Below are positions 55,107 through 64,000 of a DNA stretch of 64,000 nucleotides, in pieces (positions within the stretch are counted from its first letter, which is position 1; each line of letters starts with the position of its first letter). Position numbers and translations under genes: made by a program. The notes beneath the pieces were generated by a model, which was not told the origin of the DNA, did not search any database, and saw only the letters and a list, made by a program, of their open reading frames with translations. The stretch is from positions 232,730-296,729 of the forward strand of contig BDDD01000261.1 of NCBI GenBank assembly GCA_001972305.1, in the 5' to 3' direction. The DNA is from Cephalotus follicularis. Its lineage: Eukaryota; Streptophyta; Magnoliopsida; Oxalidales; Cephalotaceae.

Positions 55107-55311
55107 TTACGAAGAATAAGAGGAGTTTGGGGAAGTTTTCAATGTACAAGCATTGTGGACCATCGGGGGCATCTGGTTGTAATAGGTCATACAAGGGCTT
55201 TCATGGTTGTGGACTCCCTCATATGTAGTTATTACATAACTTGAGTCTTCGCTGTCCCTCTCAACTCTCTTTTTTACATTGCATCCTCCACTTGAACATT
55301 TGTAGTAATTC
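55107..55311 (-). CDS. WRKY transcription factor, last exon only (WRKY50/51-like)
   Basis: The minus strand encodes the second half of a WRKY DNA-binding domain: [19 protein letters not shown], then [15 protein letters not shown]. The zinc ligands fit C-X4-C-X23-H-X-H. The exon begins at the known intron site that splits the Arg codon, with a TATGCAG acceptor just before it. A 27-residue tail ends at TGA/TAA 55107-55109. The WRKYGxK half is not found in the ~900 bp upstream, where element C2 begins at 56228. WRKY proteins bind W-box DNA in stress and defence gene promoters. Either this is an exon remnant or the missing exons lie beyond the window. Confidence 0.82.
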
Positions 55312-56227
55312 CTGCATATTGTAAATATATTCGGCATTGATCAGCACCAGTTATATTAGAAACATAGCCAATTGTTGGTAGATCAATATATGCTTTTGTA
55401 CCTAACAATTTCAATTATTATACTTTTATCATCTATAGTAAAAGAGTGATTATTTTATGTGTTATTATAAACTACTGAAGAAAAAATTGACAAAAATTAG
55501 CAATATAGATAGAACACTAAATTCAATTTTAAAAGTTAAAAATTTAAAATCTAATAATATAAAGTGACCAATAACTAATAAACATATTTCCTAACTCCAA
55601 ATATATCGTAATTACTTACACCTAACCAAATACGGTTGGGAGCAATGCGTGTACAATCAATCATCTTTAGATGAAAAAAAACCATTATGAACTGTAACGA
55701 TAAAATTTAAGAAATGAAAATAAGCTATTAGCAGCGAGTCAAAGTTGGAGCCATAATTGTTGACATAGAAAGCTAAACCAACCTGGAGTTAACTTCATAT
55801 GAGCAAAATGCATGTGCCATGAAGCTGTATGGAAGTGAATAAATATAGCAAGATGCATTTTTGTGTCTAATAAGAAGTAAACTACTTACTCATATTTTAC
55901 ATGCAAATCTTTCAACCAAATATATATATATATATATATATTGATGAGGGTGTATATGGGCCTTTTAAGTGAGCTATTGACTTTAGGGATAGTGTTTAAG
56001 GTTGGTTCAAGTTCAGGGATAATGGGGGTTCGATTTGGTAGGTGTTTAGGACTGATTTGGGTTTAAAAAAGGGTCTTTAGGAAGTGGAAGGAACAAAGAT
56101 TCGGGTTTGGGTTCTTTGAAGGTTTAAGTTGTTATTTTAGTGAAAAAATGTAGAAAAAGAATAAGATTATAAGATCAAAATACCTATCCAAGCATAAAGG
56201 ACGCACCACCAACTTGAATAAGGTATC
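55312..56227 (+). other. AT-rich sequence, putative WRKY intron or upstream flank
   Basis: No ORF or known motif was found. A (TA)n microsatellite lies at 55920-55941, and a short G-rich stretch at 55945-56110. Read on the minus strand it would be the intron before the WRKY exon. Confidence 0.4.
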
Positions 56228-57020
56228 TGTTGGCCTTTGCCACCCCGTTAATTGCATTACCATATATTATTTTGATGATTAACAAACATAGATTACTTGT
56301 ATGCATAATTCTCTGAGTTACAACTTCATATACTCACTTGATTTTATGTCCAAAGTTGTGCCAAGATCATTTCTGCAGGTACAGGGCAATCCAGCCAACT
56401 GGCAAGCAATCCAGTCGACTGCCCAAGGTTGTGTAGTCGACTGCCATAGGTTGTGTAGCCGACTGGTTCTTCAACCAAGTCCAGAAATTGCAGGAACACA
56501 GATCCAGCAGACTGCCACAGGGCTCCAGTCGACTGCCAGGCCAAGACAGACGACTGTCACAGGGGTCCAGTCGACTGCCATGGGTGCACATTTCAGGCAG
56601 TAGCTTCTGTATCTTTTTAACACCACATCCAGCCGACTGAAGCAGGGCACCAGTCGACTGCCAGGGAATCCAGCCGACTGTCAACATTTGTGCAAATTCA
56701 GGCAGTAGCTTCTGTAACTCAAAATTCAGCTCCACAGCCGACTGGAACAGAGCAACCAGTCGACTGCCAAGCTCCACCAGCCGACTGCCCAGAGGATGCA
56801 GCCGACTGTCCACCACCAACGGCTATATTCAAATATACACGCCATCAATCCAGCTGACAGCCGTATAAATCCAGCCGACTGGATTTGTAACAGACCTTTA
56901 AAAATAGATCCGTTGGAGGCACACCTATATAAGGAAAATTGGAGCTCTTGCACAAGTGATCAAGCTTTCAAGTTGCATATTCATTCAAGCTATCTCAAGT
57001 ACAATCCCAAAGCATTCAAA
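56228..57020 (+). mobile_element. LTR part of C2 (U3 and start of R)
   Basis: It contains about 19 CAGYCGACTG-type units from 56391 to 56885 and a TATATAAGG box at 56926. The LTR breaks after AGCATTCAAA and joins ATTGCTAGGG of gag, with AAA shared by both sides. The U5 end and the primer-binding site are missing. Confidence 0.87.
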
Positions 57021-58173
57021 ATTGCTAGGGTGTCTCAATGATGAGTGGGAACCCAAGGTGACGGCAATTGAAGAATCAAAGGACCTAAAGACCATGGAGA
57101 TAGAAGAATTGCTTGGCTCCCTCATGACTCATGAGGTAAAATTGAACAAAAAATCCGCCAATCTTGTGGAGACAAAGCCGCAAGAAGAAAGAAGGAAAGA
57201 CATAGCCCTTAAAAGCACTCACAAAGAAGAAATGTCAAGTGAATAGGAGCTAGAGGAAGAAGATTATGTTCTCTTTGCAAAACGGTTCACAAAATTTGCA
57301 AAGATGAACAAAGCAAGAAGATTTCAAAAGAAGAACTTCAACAAGGGAGAGGGAAGCAAGATGGATCCTCCCACATGCTTTGAATGCAATAAACCGGGAC
57401 ACATCAAAGTTGATTGTCCACAATTGAAGAAGAAAAAGCTATTCAAGAAGAAAGCCCTCAAAGCATGGCACCTTAGCGATGACGAATCCTCCGATGATGA
57501 AGTCACCGAGCAAGTGGCAAATCTTTGCTTCATGGCACTGAGTGACGATGAGGATAGTGAAAATGAGGTAGGTGATTCTTACACATTTGATGAATTGCAA
57601 TTTGCCTTTGATGAATTGCTAGTAGAATTTAAAAAGAAATGTTCTCAATGTTCATTACTTAAGAAAAACATGGCTAGCGTAGAAAAAGAAAAAGAGTTAC
57701 TAGTCATTGAGATTGAACACTTGAAAAATGATATAGGCATTTTAGAACATGAACTAGCTAAAAAGGATAATGACATAGCTAAACCTACTTCATCTAGTGA
57801 CATTGCCTTAGAAAAGGAAATAGAATCCTTAAGAGAAAAGAATGTGAATTTAGAAAAATCATTTAGTAAATTCACATTAGGAAGCAAGAAACTAGAGGAG
57901 ATGTTAGGTAGTCAAAGATCATACCTAGATAAAACCGGTATAGGCTATGCTCCTCTAGAGGTTAAGGCTAAGTTAAAGAAGACTAGAACTAGACCTCATT
58001 GCACATATTGCCATAAAGTAGGACATGCATTTAATAAATGTTTTAAAAGGATTGGTAATCTTCACTCACACACTAGACCTTCACCTAATCATAATTCAAT
58101 TACATTTAGACAAGTTTGGGTTCCCAAGGGAACAATTAGTCCAAAATGTAACATTAAAGGACCCAATAAATAA
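57021..58173 (+). pseudogene. Copia gag (element C2), truncated
   Basis: The protein begins at KLLGCLNDEWEPK, lacking the first ~145 residues of the C1 gag. It is stopped once at 57244 and then open from 57304 to 58173. It includes zinc knuckle CFECNKPGHIKVDC, a Lys-rich linker, a coiled-coil-like region (VEKEKELLVIEIEHLKND) and a second knuckle CTYCHKVGHAFNKC. The frame is intact where C1 has its frameshift. The stop at 58171 is TAA where C1 has CAA. Confidence 0.85.
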
Positions 58174-58774
58174 TGGGTACCAAGATCAAATTCTTTTAAC
58201 ACTTTTGTAGGTGGAACAATGCTTGCGGGCAAACCACAAAGAAGAACAACCGTGGTATGTGGATAGCGTGTGCTCGAAGCACATGACGGGTGACAAAAGC
58301 CTCTTCATTGATCTTAAAGAAGTTGATGGAGGAAAGGTCACTTTTGGAGACAACAACAAAGCCAAAATTGTTGGTATTGGCTCAATAGGTAACAAATTCT
58401 CTACCTTAATTGAAAATGTCTCATATGTTGTAGGCCTTAAGCATAATTTGCTTAGTGTTAGTCAATTATGTGATAAAGGATATAAAGTTAATTTTGAGTC
58501 CTCACTTTGTCACATTATTGATTCTAGCACCAATGTTGTAAAGTTTGTTGGTCATAGACAAGTCAATGTGTATGTTGTTTATCTAAAAGAAATGTTTTCA
58601 AAAGATGTTTGTTTTAATGCAAATACAAATGACAAATGGCTTTGGCATAGAAGGTTAGGCCATGCTAGCATGGATGTTCTTGCCAAACTTTCTAGAAAAG
58701 ATTTAGTAATTGGTTTGCCAAAAATGAAATTTGAAAATGATAAATTGTGTGATGCTTGTGCACAAGGCAAATAA
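58174..58774 (+). pseudogene. Copia protease and GAG-pre-integrase (element C2)
   Basis: WYVDSVCSKHMTGDKSLF shows the protease active site, but the Gly of DSG is Val, so activity is doubtful. The pre-integrase region WLWHRRLGHASMDVL and CDACAQGK follows. The frame ends with TAA at 58772 where CAA is expected, and continues as integrase from about 58790. Confidence 0.85.
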
Positions 58775-58831
58775 ACTAGAACATCTTTTAAGGATAAAAA
58801 TGTTGTTTCTACTACTCGAGTTTTACAATTA

Positions 58832-60472
58832 TTGCACATTGACTTGTTTGGACCAACTAGAACTTTAAGTCTTGGTGGTAAACAATATGGCTTAGTAATT
58901 GTTGATGATTATTCTAGGTTTACTTGGGTTATTTTCTTAGCTTTGAAGAGTGATGCCTTAGATTCCTTTGTTAAATTTGGTCGACGAATCCAAAATGAAA
59001 AGAGTCTATCTATTGTTAGCATACGTAGTGATCACGGCAAAGAATTTGAAAACCTTGGTTTTGAAAATTTTTGTGATGAACTAGGTATTCACCATAACTT
59101 CTCGGCTCCTAGAACTCCTCAACAAAATGGTGTTGTTGAGAGGAGGAATAGAATCCTAGAAGAAATGGGGAGAACCATGTTATGTGAAAATAATTTGCCA
59201 AAATATCTTTGGGCGGAAGCCGTGAACACCGCATGCTACATAATAAATAGAGTCATGATTAGATCAATTTTAAAGAAAACCCCATATGAAATTTTCAANA
59301 TTATAAATGAGAAAGTTTATGTTAAACAACCTCCGGGTTTTGAAAATGTGCATTTTCCCGATCATGTTTTTAAACTATCTAAGGCACTTTATGGTTTAAA
59401 GCAAGCACCAAGAGCTTGGTATGTAAGGCTTTCAAAATTTCTCTTGGAAAATGATTTCAAAAGAGGTTTAGTTGATAAAACACTTTTTGTTAAAACTAAA
59501 CTTGATGACATCCTTATTGTACAAATTTATGTAGATGATATTATATTTGGTTCCACTAACGATTCTCTTTGCGTTGAGTTTGCTAATACTATGCAAGGTG
59601 AATTCGAGATGAGCATGATGGGAGAGCTCAAGTATTTCCTTGGATTTCAAATCCAACAAGGAAATGAAGGAACTTTCATCAACCAATCCAAATACACCAA
59701 GGACCTACTCAAGAGATTTGGAATGAAACACTCAAAGCCTTGCAAGACTCCAATGAGCATTACAACCAAACTTGACAAGGATGAGAACGGTAAAGAAGTA
59801 GATCAAAAATTATATAGAAGCATGATAGGATCTCTACTTTACCTTACCGCTAGTAGACCGGACATAATGTTTAGTGTATGTCTTTGTGCTAGGTATCAAT
59901 CATCACCTAAAGAATCTCACTTAACCGCGGTTAAGCGAATCTTTAGATATCTTGCATACACCCCTATATCAGGATTGTTTTATTCGCATGATTCTTTGTT
60001 TAATTTGCATGCTTATTCCGATGCCGATTATGGTGGTTGCAAGCTAGATAGAAAGAGCACTAGTGACACTTGCCAATTTCTAGGAAATTCTTTAGGGTCT
60101 TGGTTTTCCAAGAAACAAAATAGTGTTGCTCTATCAACCACCAAAGCCGAATATGTAGCGGCCGGAAGTTGTTGTGCACAAGTCTTGTGGCTAAAGCAAC
60201 AACTTTGTGACTTCGGAATTAGCATTAGCAATGTATGTATAAAATGTGATAATATTAGTGCTATCAACTTAAGTAGAAATCCCGTTCAACACTCTAAGTC
60301 TAAACATATTGAAATTACACATCATTTCCTTAGAGACCATGTTGAAAAGGGTGATATTTTCCTTGAATATATTGACACTTTGAACCAAGTTGCAGATATA
60401 TTCACGAAGCCGCTGGAAAATGAAAGATTCTGCACATTGCGAAGGGAGCTAGGTATGCAAAATCCTTCCTAA
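58832..60472 (+). pseudogene. Copia integrase fused to reverse transcriptase/RNase H (element C2)
   Basis: A single 546-codon frame runs from the integrase core (HIDLFGPTRTLSLGG, IRSDHGKEFEN, GVVERRNRILEEM) through KKTPYEIF and an N at 59299 into reverse transcriptase IINEKVYVKQPPGFEN. It then reaches YVDD (QIYVDDIIFG) and RNase H (AYSDADYGG, ALSTTKAEYVAA, KCDNISAINL). About 0.85 kb present in C1, covering the integrase C-terminus and the reverse transcriptase start, is missing at the N. This may be a real deletion or an assembly join of unknown length. Downstream of the join the frame is better preserved than in C1. Confidence 0.82.
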
Positions 60473-60689
60473 CTCATTATATGTGCAATTGTGATGTTTT
60501 ATTAATTTTTGATTGAATTGATTGAAAAATGTTTTCAAAATTCATCATGCATTTAAACATTGAGGTTTTAACTCAATGACACAAATTAGATCATGTACCT
60601 AGGTTGCTATTAGTCCATAATAGTTAACCAAAGGTTTGGAAATCAAAATGGATTGGCTTTTTCTGCATTTCCTTTTTCTGCAGAAAACA

Positions 60690-60765
60690 GCCAACTGGAC
60701 AACTTGTCCAGTCGACTGTCTGCCATCCAGTCGACTGCCATTAGTGGCCCACTCGACTGGAATTG
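60690..60765 (+). repeat. CAGYCGACTG group before ORF3 (C2)
   Basis: Four units (CAGCCAACTG, CAGTCGACTG, CAGTCGACTG, CACTCGACTG) stand about 20 bp apart between pol and ORF3. Two keep the exact palindrome; the placement matches that in C1. Confidence 0.82.
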
Positions 60766-60873
60766 CGATTATCAGGGTTTTAATACCCGATTTTCTCCTG
60801 CCTCTCTCACTTCTCATAATTTTAAAAACGGCCAAAACCCTCTTCTCTCACATTATGAACCTGCAATCTTCAA

Positions 60874-61932
60874 ATGGGACCAAAGAGACAAAAGCATATC
60901 GCTTCTAGGCAACCAAAGGCATCACAAGCGGCATTAGACTTCAACAACGACCTCTTTCTCTCAAAAGAGAAAGAGATTAGGTACAATTCAGTTTTTACCT
61001 CTGTCAAGTTACATTTTGAGAAATGGTTAGCTAGAGATGTGTTAATTAGCAATCTTGCTATTGTCATGACATGGTTGGAAGGGATGGGATGGTTTGACTA
61101 CCTTTGCTCATCGCATGTGATATATCCTAGATTAGTTAAATTGTTTTATGCTAATCTAGAGTCCTCTACTACTTGCATTACAAATTCCTTTGTTCTAGGC
61201 AACCCTATATCAATAACACCTGATTTGATAGTCGAAACCCTAGAAATTCCTAATGCCGGAATTACTCATTTTAATGATATTGGAAAAACGGAGGCCTTAG
61301 GAATTTGTTTAGAACAACCAAATGTTAACCCTCTTATGAATGTGACTAGTAGCCATTTGCCTATTGCCACTAGGATCATTCTTTTACTTGTCACAAACAC
61401 TTTTCTACCAAGAGAAGGCTCGCACACCCTACCTTCGGAGCGAGACCTTAAATTCGTTGCATGTGTCAAGAATAGAACTCTTATAAACCTTCCCTACCTT
61501 ATTGTCAACCACTTGTTATCTCGACCAAATCACACTCCTTATCCTATGCTTTTAAGTAGGATTTTTGAATCACTCAACCTTGACATTCCTGATGATGAGC
61601 AAAGTGTCAAACATTCCCATAAGCAGTTGGTTAATAAGGCGGGACTTAGACTTTGTAACATTAGATTTGAGGATGGTGTATGGGTCAAGTTACAAGGCGG
61701 GGGTAGAGAACAAATGAGAGAGCAAACCAATGTTAAAGCAGGAGATGATGAGGATGATGATGAGGACGATACTCAGCAGTTTGAGGTGCGACCGAGCGTT
61801 GGCACGAGCAGCAGCAGCAGCAGGCCTACCCTGGAGTCACTTCAGGCTAGGATGGATCTTGCTCAAGCCGATATCGAGTATCTCCGAGGAAGAAGATTGA
61901 GGAAGATATCCAAATCCCAGCATAAAATCTAA
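60874..61932 (+). CDS. Sirevirus extra ORF (ORF3) of C2, 3' end replaced
   Basis: The 352-codon frame matches C1 ORF3 from MGPKRQKHIASRQPK to QADIEYLRGR with many substitutions but no stop. It includes FYANLESSTTCITNSFVLG, SHTLPSERDLKFVACVKN, the acidic run GDDEDDDEDDTQQFE and the Ser-rich linker. From about 61898 the sequence is unrelated (RLRKISKSQHKI), so roughly the last 25 residues of the coiled coil are lost. CAGTCGACTG units precede it at 60690-60765, as in C1. Function is unknown. Confidence 0.78.
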   Translation: MGPKRQKHIASRQPKASQAALDFNNDLFLSKEKEIRYNSVFTSVKLHFEKWLARDVLISNLAIVMTWLEGMGWFDYLCSSHVIYPRLVKLFYANLESSTTCITNSFVLGNPISITPDLIVETLEIPNAGITHFNDIGKTEALGICLEQPNVNPLMNVTSSHLPIATRIILLLVTNTFLPREGSHTLPSERDLKFVACVKNRTLINLPYLIVNHLLSRPNHTPYPMLLSRIFESLNLDIPDDEQSVKHSHKQLVNKAGLRLCNIRFEDGVWVKLQGGGREQMREQTNVKAGDDEDDDEDDTQQFEVRPSVGTSSSSSRPTLESLQARMDLAQADIEYLRGRRLRKISKSQHKI

Positions 61933-62029
61933 CATATGAGGAGGATATCAAAGGTCTGAGAAGAATTATGAAACCAAAAATAATGATGGTATCTGTGGAT
62001 TGGCCAAGGCATTAGCTCACATTTGAAAA

Positions 62030-62955
62030 CTTCCCAACAATGCGTTCTTCAAACGACCATAACTTTTGATTCGTAAGGAGTTACAGCGCCACCTATTAAA
62101 TCAAAGAGGACTTCGAGATATATGGTGTCAAGAATCCCTGGGAAGATTTCACAAGGAAAAGGACCCAGTTACTACCGGGTACAGTTGCTGCCTTCCTACA
62201 TCTCAGTTTTGTACGTCTTCTCGGTAGTGCGTCCTTCAAACAGCCATAACTTTTGATCCGTAAAGAGTTACGGGATGCACGTCTTATCAAATCGAAGAGA
62301 ACCTCAATATCTACATATTCATGGAGGTTAAAAAGTACTAGAGTCAGTTTTAGGATCTCCAAAGGTTGGTTATACTAAGGTGTTCAAAGGAAGCTCGATT
62401 TTGTACGTCTTCCCAGCAATGCGTCCTTCAAACGGCCATAACTTTTGATATGCAAGGAGTTATAGGATGCACCAATTATCAAATTGAAGAGGAACTCAAG
62501 CTCTATAGATTCATGGAGGTCAAAAAGTACCGGAGTCAGTTGTATGATCTCCAGAGATCAGTTATACCAGGGTATTCAAAGGAAGCTCGATTTTTGTACT
62601 TCTTCCCTATAGTGTGTCCTTCAAACACCCATAACTTTTGATTCGTGAAGAGTTACAGGATGTGCCACCCATAAAATAGAAAAAGAATTACATATATATG
62701 AAACTTTGTAGCCTTTGGGAGAATTCTACCTCGGGAGACCTCGATTTTAACCAACATATGTTGCGAAGATTCCAATGCTTGGTTTTGTAGGTCTTCTTTG
62801 GGAACATGTCCTTAAAACGCCCATGTCTTTTGATCTGGAAAGAGTTACGGGGTGCTTTGCCATCAAATCGAAGAATACTTCAATATCTGTGAAGTTGTGA
62901 AGCCTTGGGGAAGATTCCACCTGGAAATCCTCTGTTTCAATTGAGATATGTTGCA
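62030..62955 (+). repeat. ~190-bp degenerate tandem repeat, five copies
   Basis: The unit contains GCGTCCTTCAAACGGCCATA, ACTTTTGATYCGTAARGAGT and TACRGGATG. The GCGTCC-like anchor is at 62042, 62229, 62421, 62613 and 62806, giving periods of 187-193 bp. Confidence 0.85.
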
Positions 62956-62960
62956 AGGTT

Positions 62961-63245
62961 TCCAATGTTCAGTTCAAGCATAAAATCGACTCAGAGTCCC
63001 CGGTGATTCCAATGCTCGGTTCAAGCGTAAAACCAATTCCCCCGGTAATTACCGGGGAAAGTGGCCATGTTTTTAATTCTCGCTTCAAGCATAAAACCGA
63101 GTCAGAGACCTCAGAAATCACTGGGGAAAGTTGCCATGTTTCTAATCTCGGTTCATGAGTAAAACCGAGTCAGAGAAATGGTAATCATCGAGGAAAGTTC
63201 CTAAGATCCCAATTCTCCATTTAAACGTAAAACCAAGTCACATAC
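62961..63245 (+). repeat. ~66-bp degenerate tandem repeat, five copies
   Basis: The unit is built around CTCGGTTCAAGCRTAAAACC and GAGTCAGAG followed by a CCGGTAAT-like stretch. Anchors lie at 62962, 63009, 63074, 63142 and 63209. Confidence 0.8.
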
Positions 63246-64000
63246 GCCGGTAATAGTCGGTGATAATAGCTAGGTTCCAAAGGTTTGGTCAAAATAGAAG
63301 CACATCAGTTAAATGAGTTTTTTCTACTTCCAAAAAGCACAAGTATGGTACATTCTAGAAGTTCTCTGGCTTTTGATGAAGATTGAATTCTAACCTTTCT
63401 AAAGGGACACATGACAAAGTAAGATTCGCCATGGGACCCAGGCAACCAAGTAAGAAACCTCAGGGAACTGAGGAAGAAACCCTGTGGAACAGTGAGATAG
63501 AGGGTCGGAGGGAGATTCCAGTATGAGTACAAACATTTGTAGCTATCCTACACTAATACTCTGGTACATGTGGCTTTATCTTGGGGATTCAGTAACAAAC
63601 TTGAGGTGAAGTTACGATTTAGACCTCAACAACTAAACACATGGTATGGGCATCGAGGTCATTTTGACGCACCAAGCACTATAGTTTTCATCAATCACAT
63701 TCAAGGGATCTAGGCTTTCTAACTCTACACATTGTGTATGTTTCTCTCTCTAGAAACTCTGAAATCTTGTTTACTACCTCGACACCTCCTTTTTATTGTT
63801 CAATTCTTCCATGGTGAGCACTGAATTGACCGTCGAAGAGTATCCTCGGGGATAAGACTCGAGGCTACTTTCTAACCCTTGTTTTCTATCTCAGATTATG
63901 GCACACTTCTTAGAGCCTTACCCAAACATCCAACCAAATGGGAAGACTTTAAAAATTTATTGTTGGACGAGTTTCTTGCATCAATATGTCTATAAGATTT

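Larger units (their letters stand above)
56228..61898 (+). mobile_element. Sirevirus-like copia element C2, incomplete
   Basis: This element is of the same family as C1. It starts TGTTGGCCTTTGCC but the LTR stops at about 57020 and passes directly into gag. Pol has a large internal deletion marked by an N at 59299. ORF3 diverges from the family at about 61898, and no 3' LTR follows. Several stops interrupt gag and protease. The element lies upstream of the WRKY exon in opposite orientation. Confidence 0.87.
61899..64000 (+). other. Unassigned repeat-rich sequence
   Basis: No ORF with a recognisable domain was found. The stretch follows the broken C2 ORF3 and contains two tandem-repeat arrays. 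The phrase CCATAACTTTTGATYCGTAA, which recurs, resembles non-coding parts of large plant gypsy elements, but this is an impression only. From 63260 to the end no repeat or gene was recognised. Confidence 0.4.

Noticed and set aside
62096..63532. Short minus-strand ORFs across the right-hand tandem repeats
   Set aside because: They follow the repeat period and show no recognisable domain.

Overview
The window is repeat-rich plant nuclear DNA, probably from a flowering plant. It is AT-rich, nearly every recognisable protein is a Ty3/gypsy or Ty1/copia retrotransposon protein, and the one host-type coding segment is an exon encoding the second half of a plant-specific WRKY domain (group IIc, WRKY50/51-like). 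No bacterial-style genes, tRNA, rRNA or CRISPR were seen. Almost every retroelement coding region carries stops, frameshifts or deletions.

Layout. Positions 1-54237 read as one old Ty1/copia element (F) blown apart by insertions inside insertions. Only the end of its 5' LTR is visible (7930-8020). Its gag is at 19888-20904, its protease/pre-integrase remnant at 51528-51951, and its 3' LTR at 51952-54237. Stacked left of F's LTR remnant are a reverse LTR (K), an LTR of another gypsy family (J), the 3' half of a gypsy element (B2) and an LTR end sitting inside B2's pol (A2). Just after F's primer-binding site lies a solo gypsy LTR (E, 8038-19887), which holds a full-length gypsy chromovirus (D, 10298-19311, target duplication ATGAT). 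After F's gag lies a reverse Sirevirus-like solo LTR (H, 20905-48304). H is split by a 26-kb gypsy element (B, 21399-47498, duplication TGAAT). B itself holds a solo LTR (I1, TATAA), the integrase plus 3' LTR of another gypsy element (A), and a Sirevirus-like copia element (C1, 35077-45930, ATAAC) with an exact 1.6-kb internal tandem duplication. At the edge of H sits a reverse deletion-derivative Sirevirus (G, 48309-51522, AATAG). F's own 3' LTR is split in its TATA region by solo LTR I2 (TATAA). Positions 54238-56227 are the only plausible host sequence and carry the orphan WRKY exon on the minus strand. A second Sirevirus-like copy (C2, 56228 to about 61898) follows, then unassigned repeat-rich DNA with ~190-bp and ~66-bp tandem repeats up to 64000.

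What stands out. (1) Copia and gypsy LTR families that are otherwise unrelated carry clusters of a short TCGA-centred dyad (CAGYCGACTG, RCGTCGACGY or ACGTTGACGCC according to family), and neighbouring copies are repeatedly 20-22 bp apart, i.e. two turns of the helix. (2) The gypsy LTRs A, B, B2 and D share a splice-donor-like AAGGTAGGG and, about 1.1-1.5 kb later, an acceptor-like block (typically CTAACCCCCTAC...CAG followed by ATTGATGCAG). The second dyad cluster lies between them, so an intron inside the LTR is a reasonable hypothesis. (3) The extra ORF between pol and the 3' LTR of the Sirevirus-like elements is open in all three copies, although gag-pol is broken in the two copies that keep it. 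(4) Two Sirevirus deletion derivatives break at nearly the same LTR position.

All boundaries were read by eye from TG...CA ends, primer-binding sites, polypurine tracts and target duplications. Family and clade names (Tekay-like, Tork-like, Sirevirus-like) are inferences from motifs and architecture, not search results.
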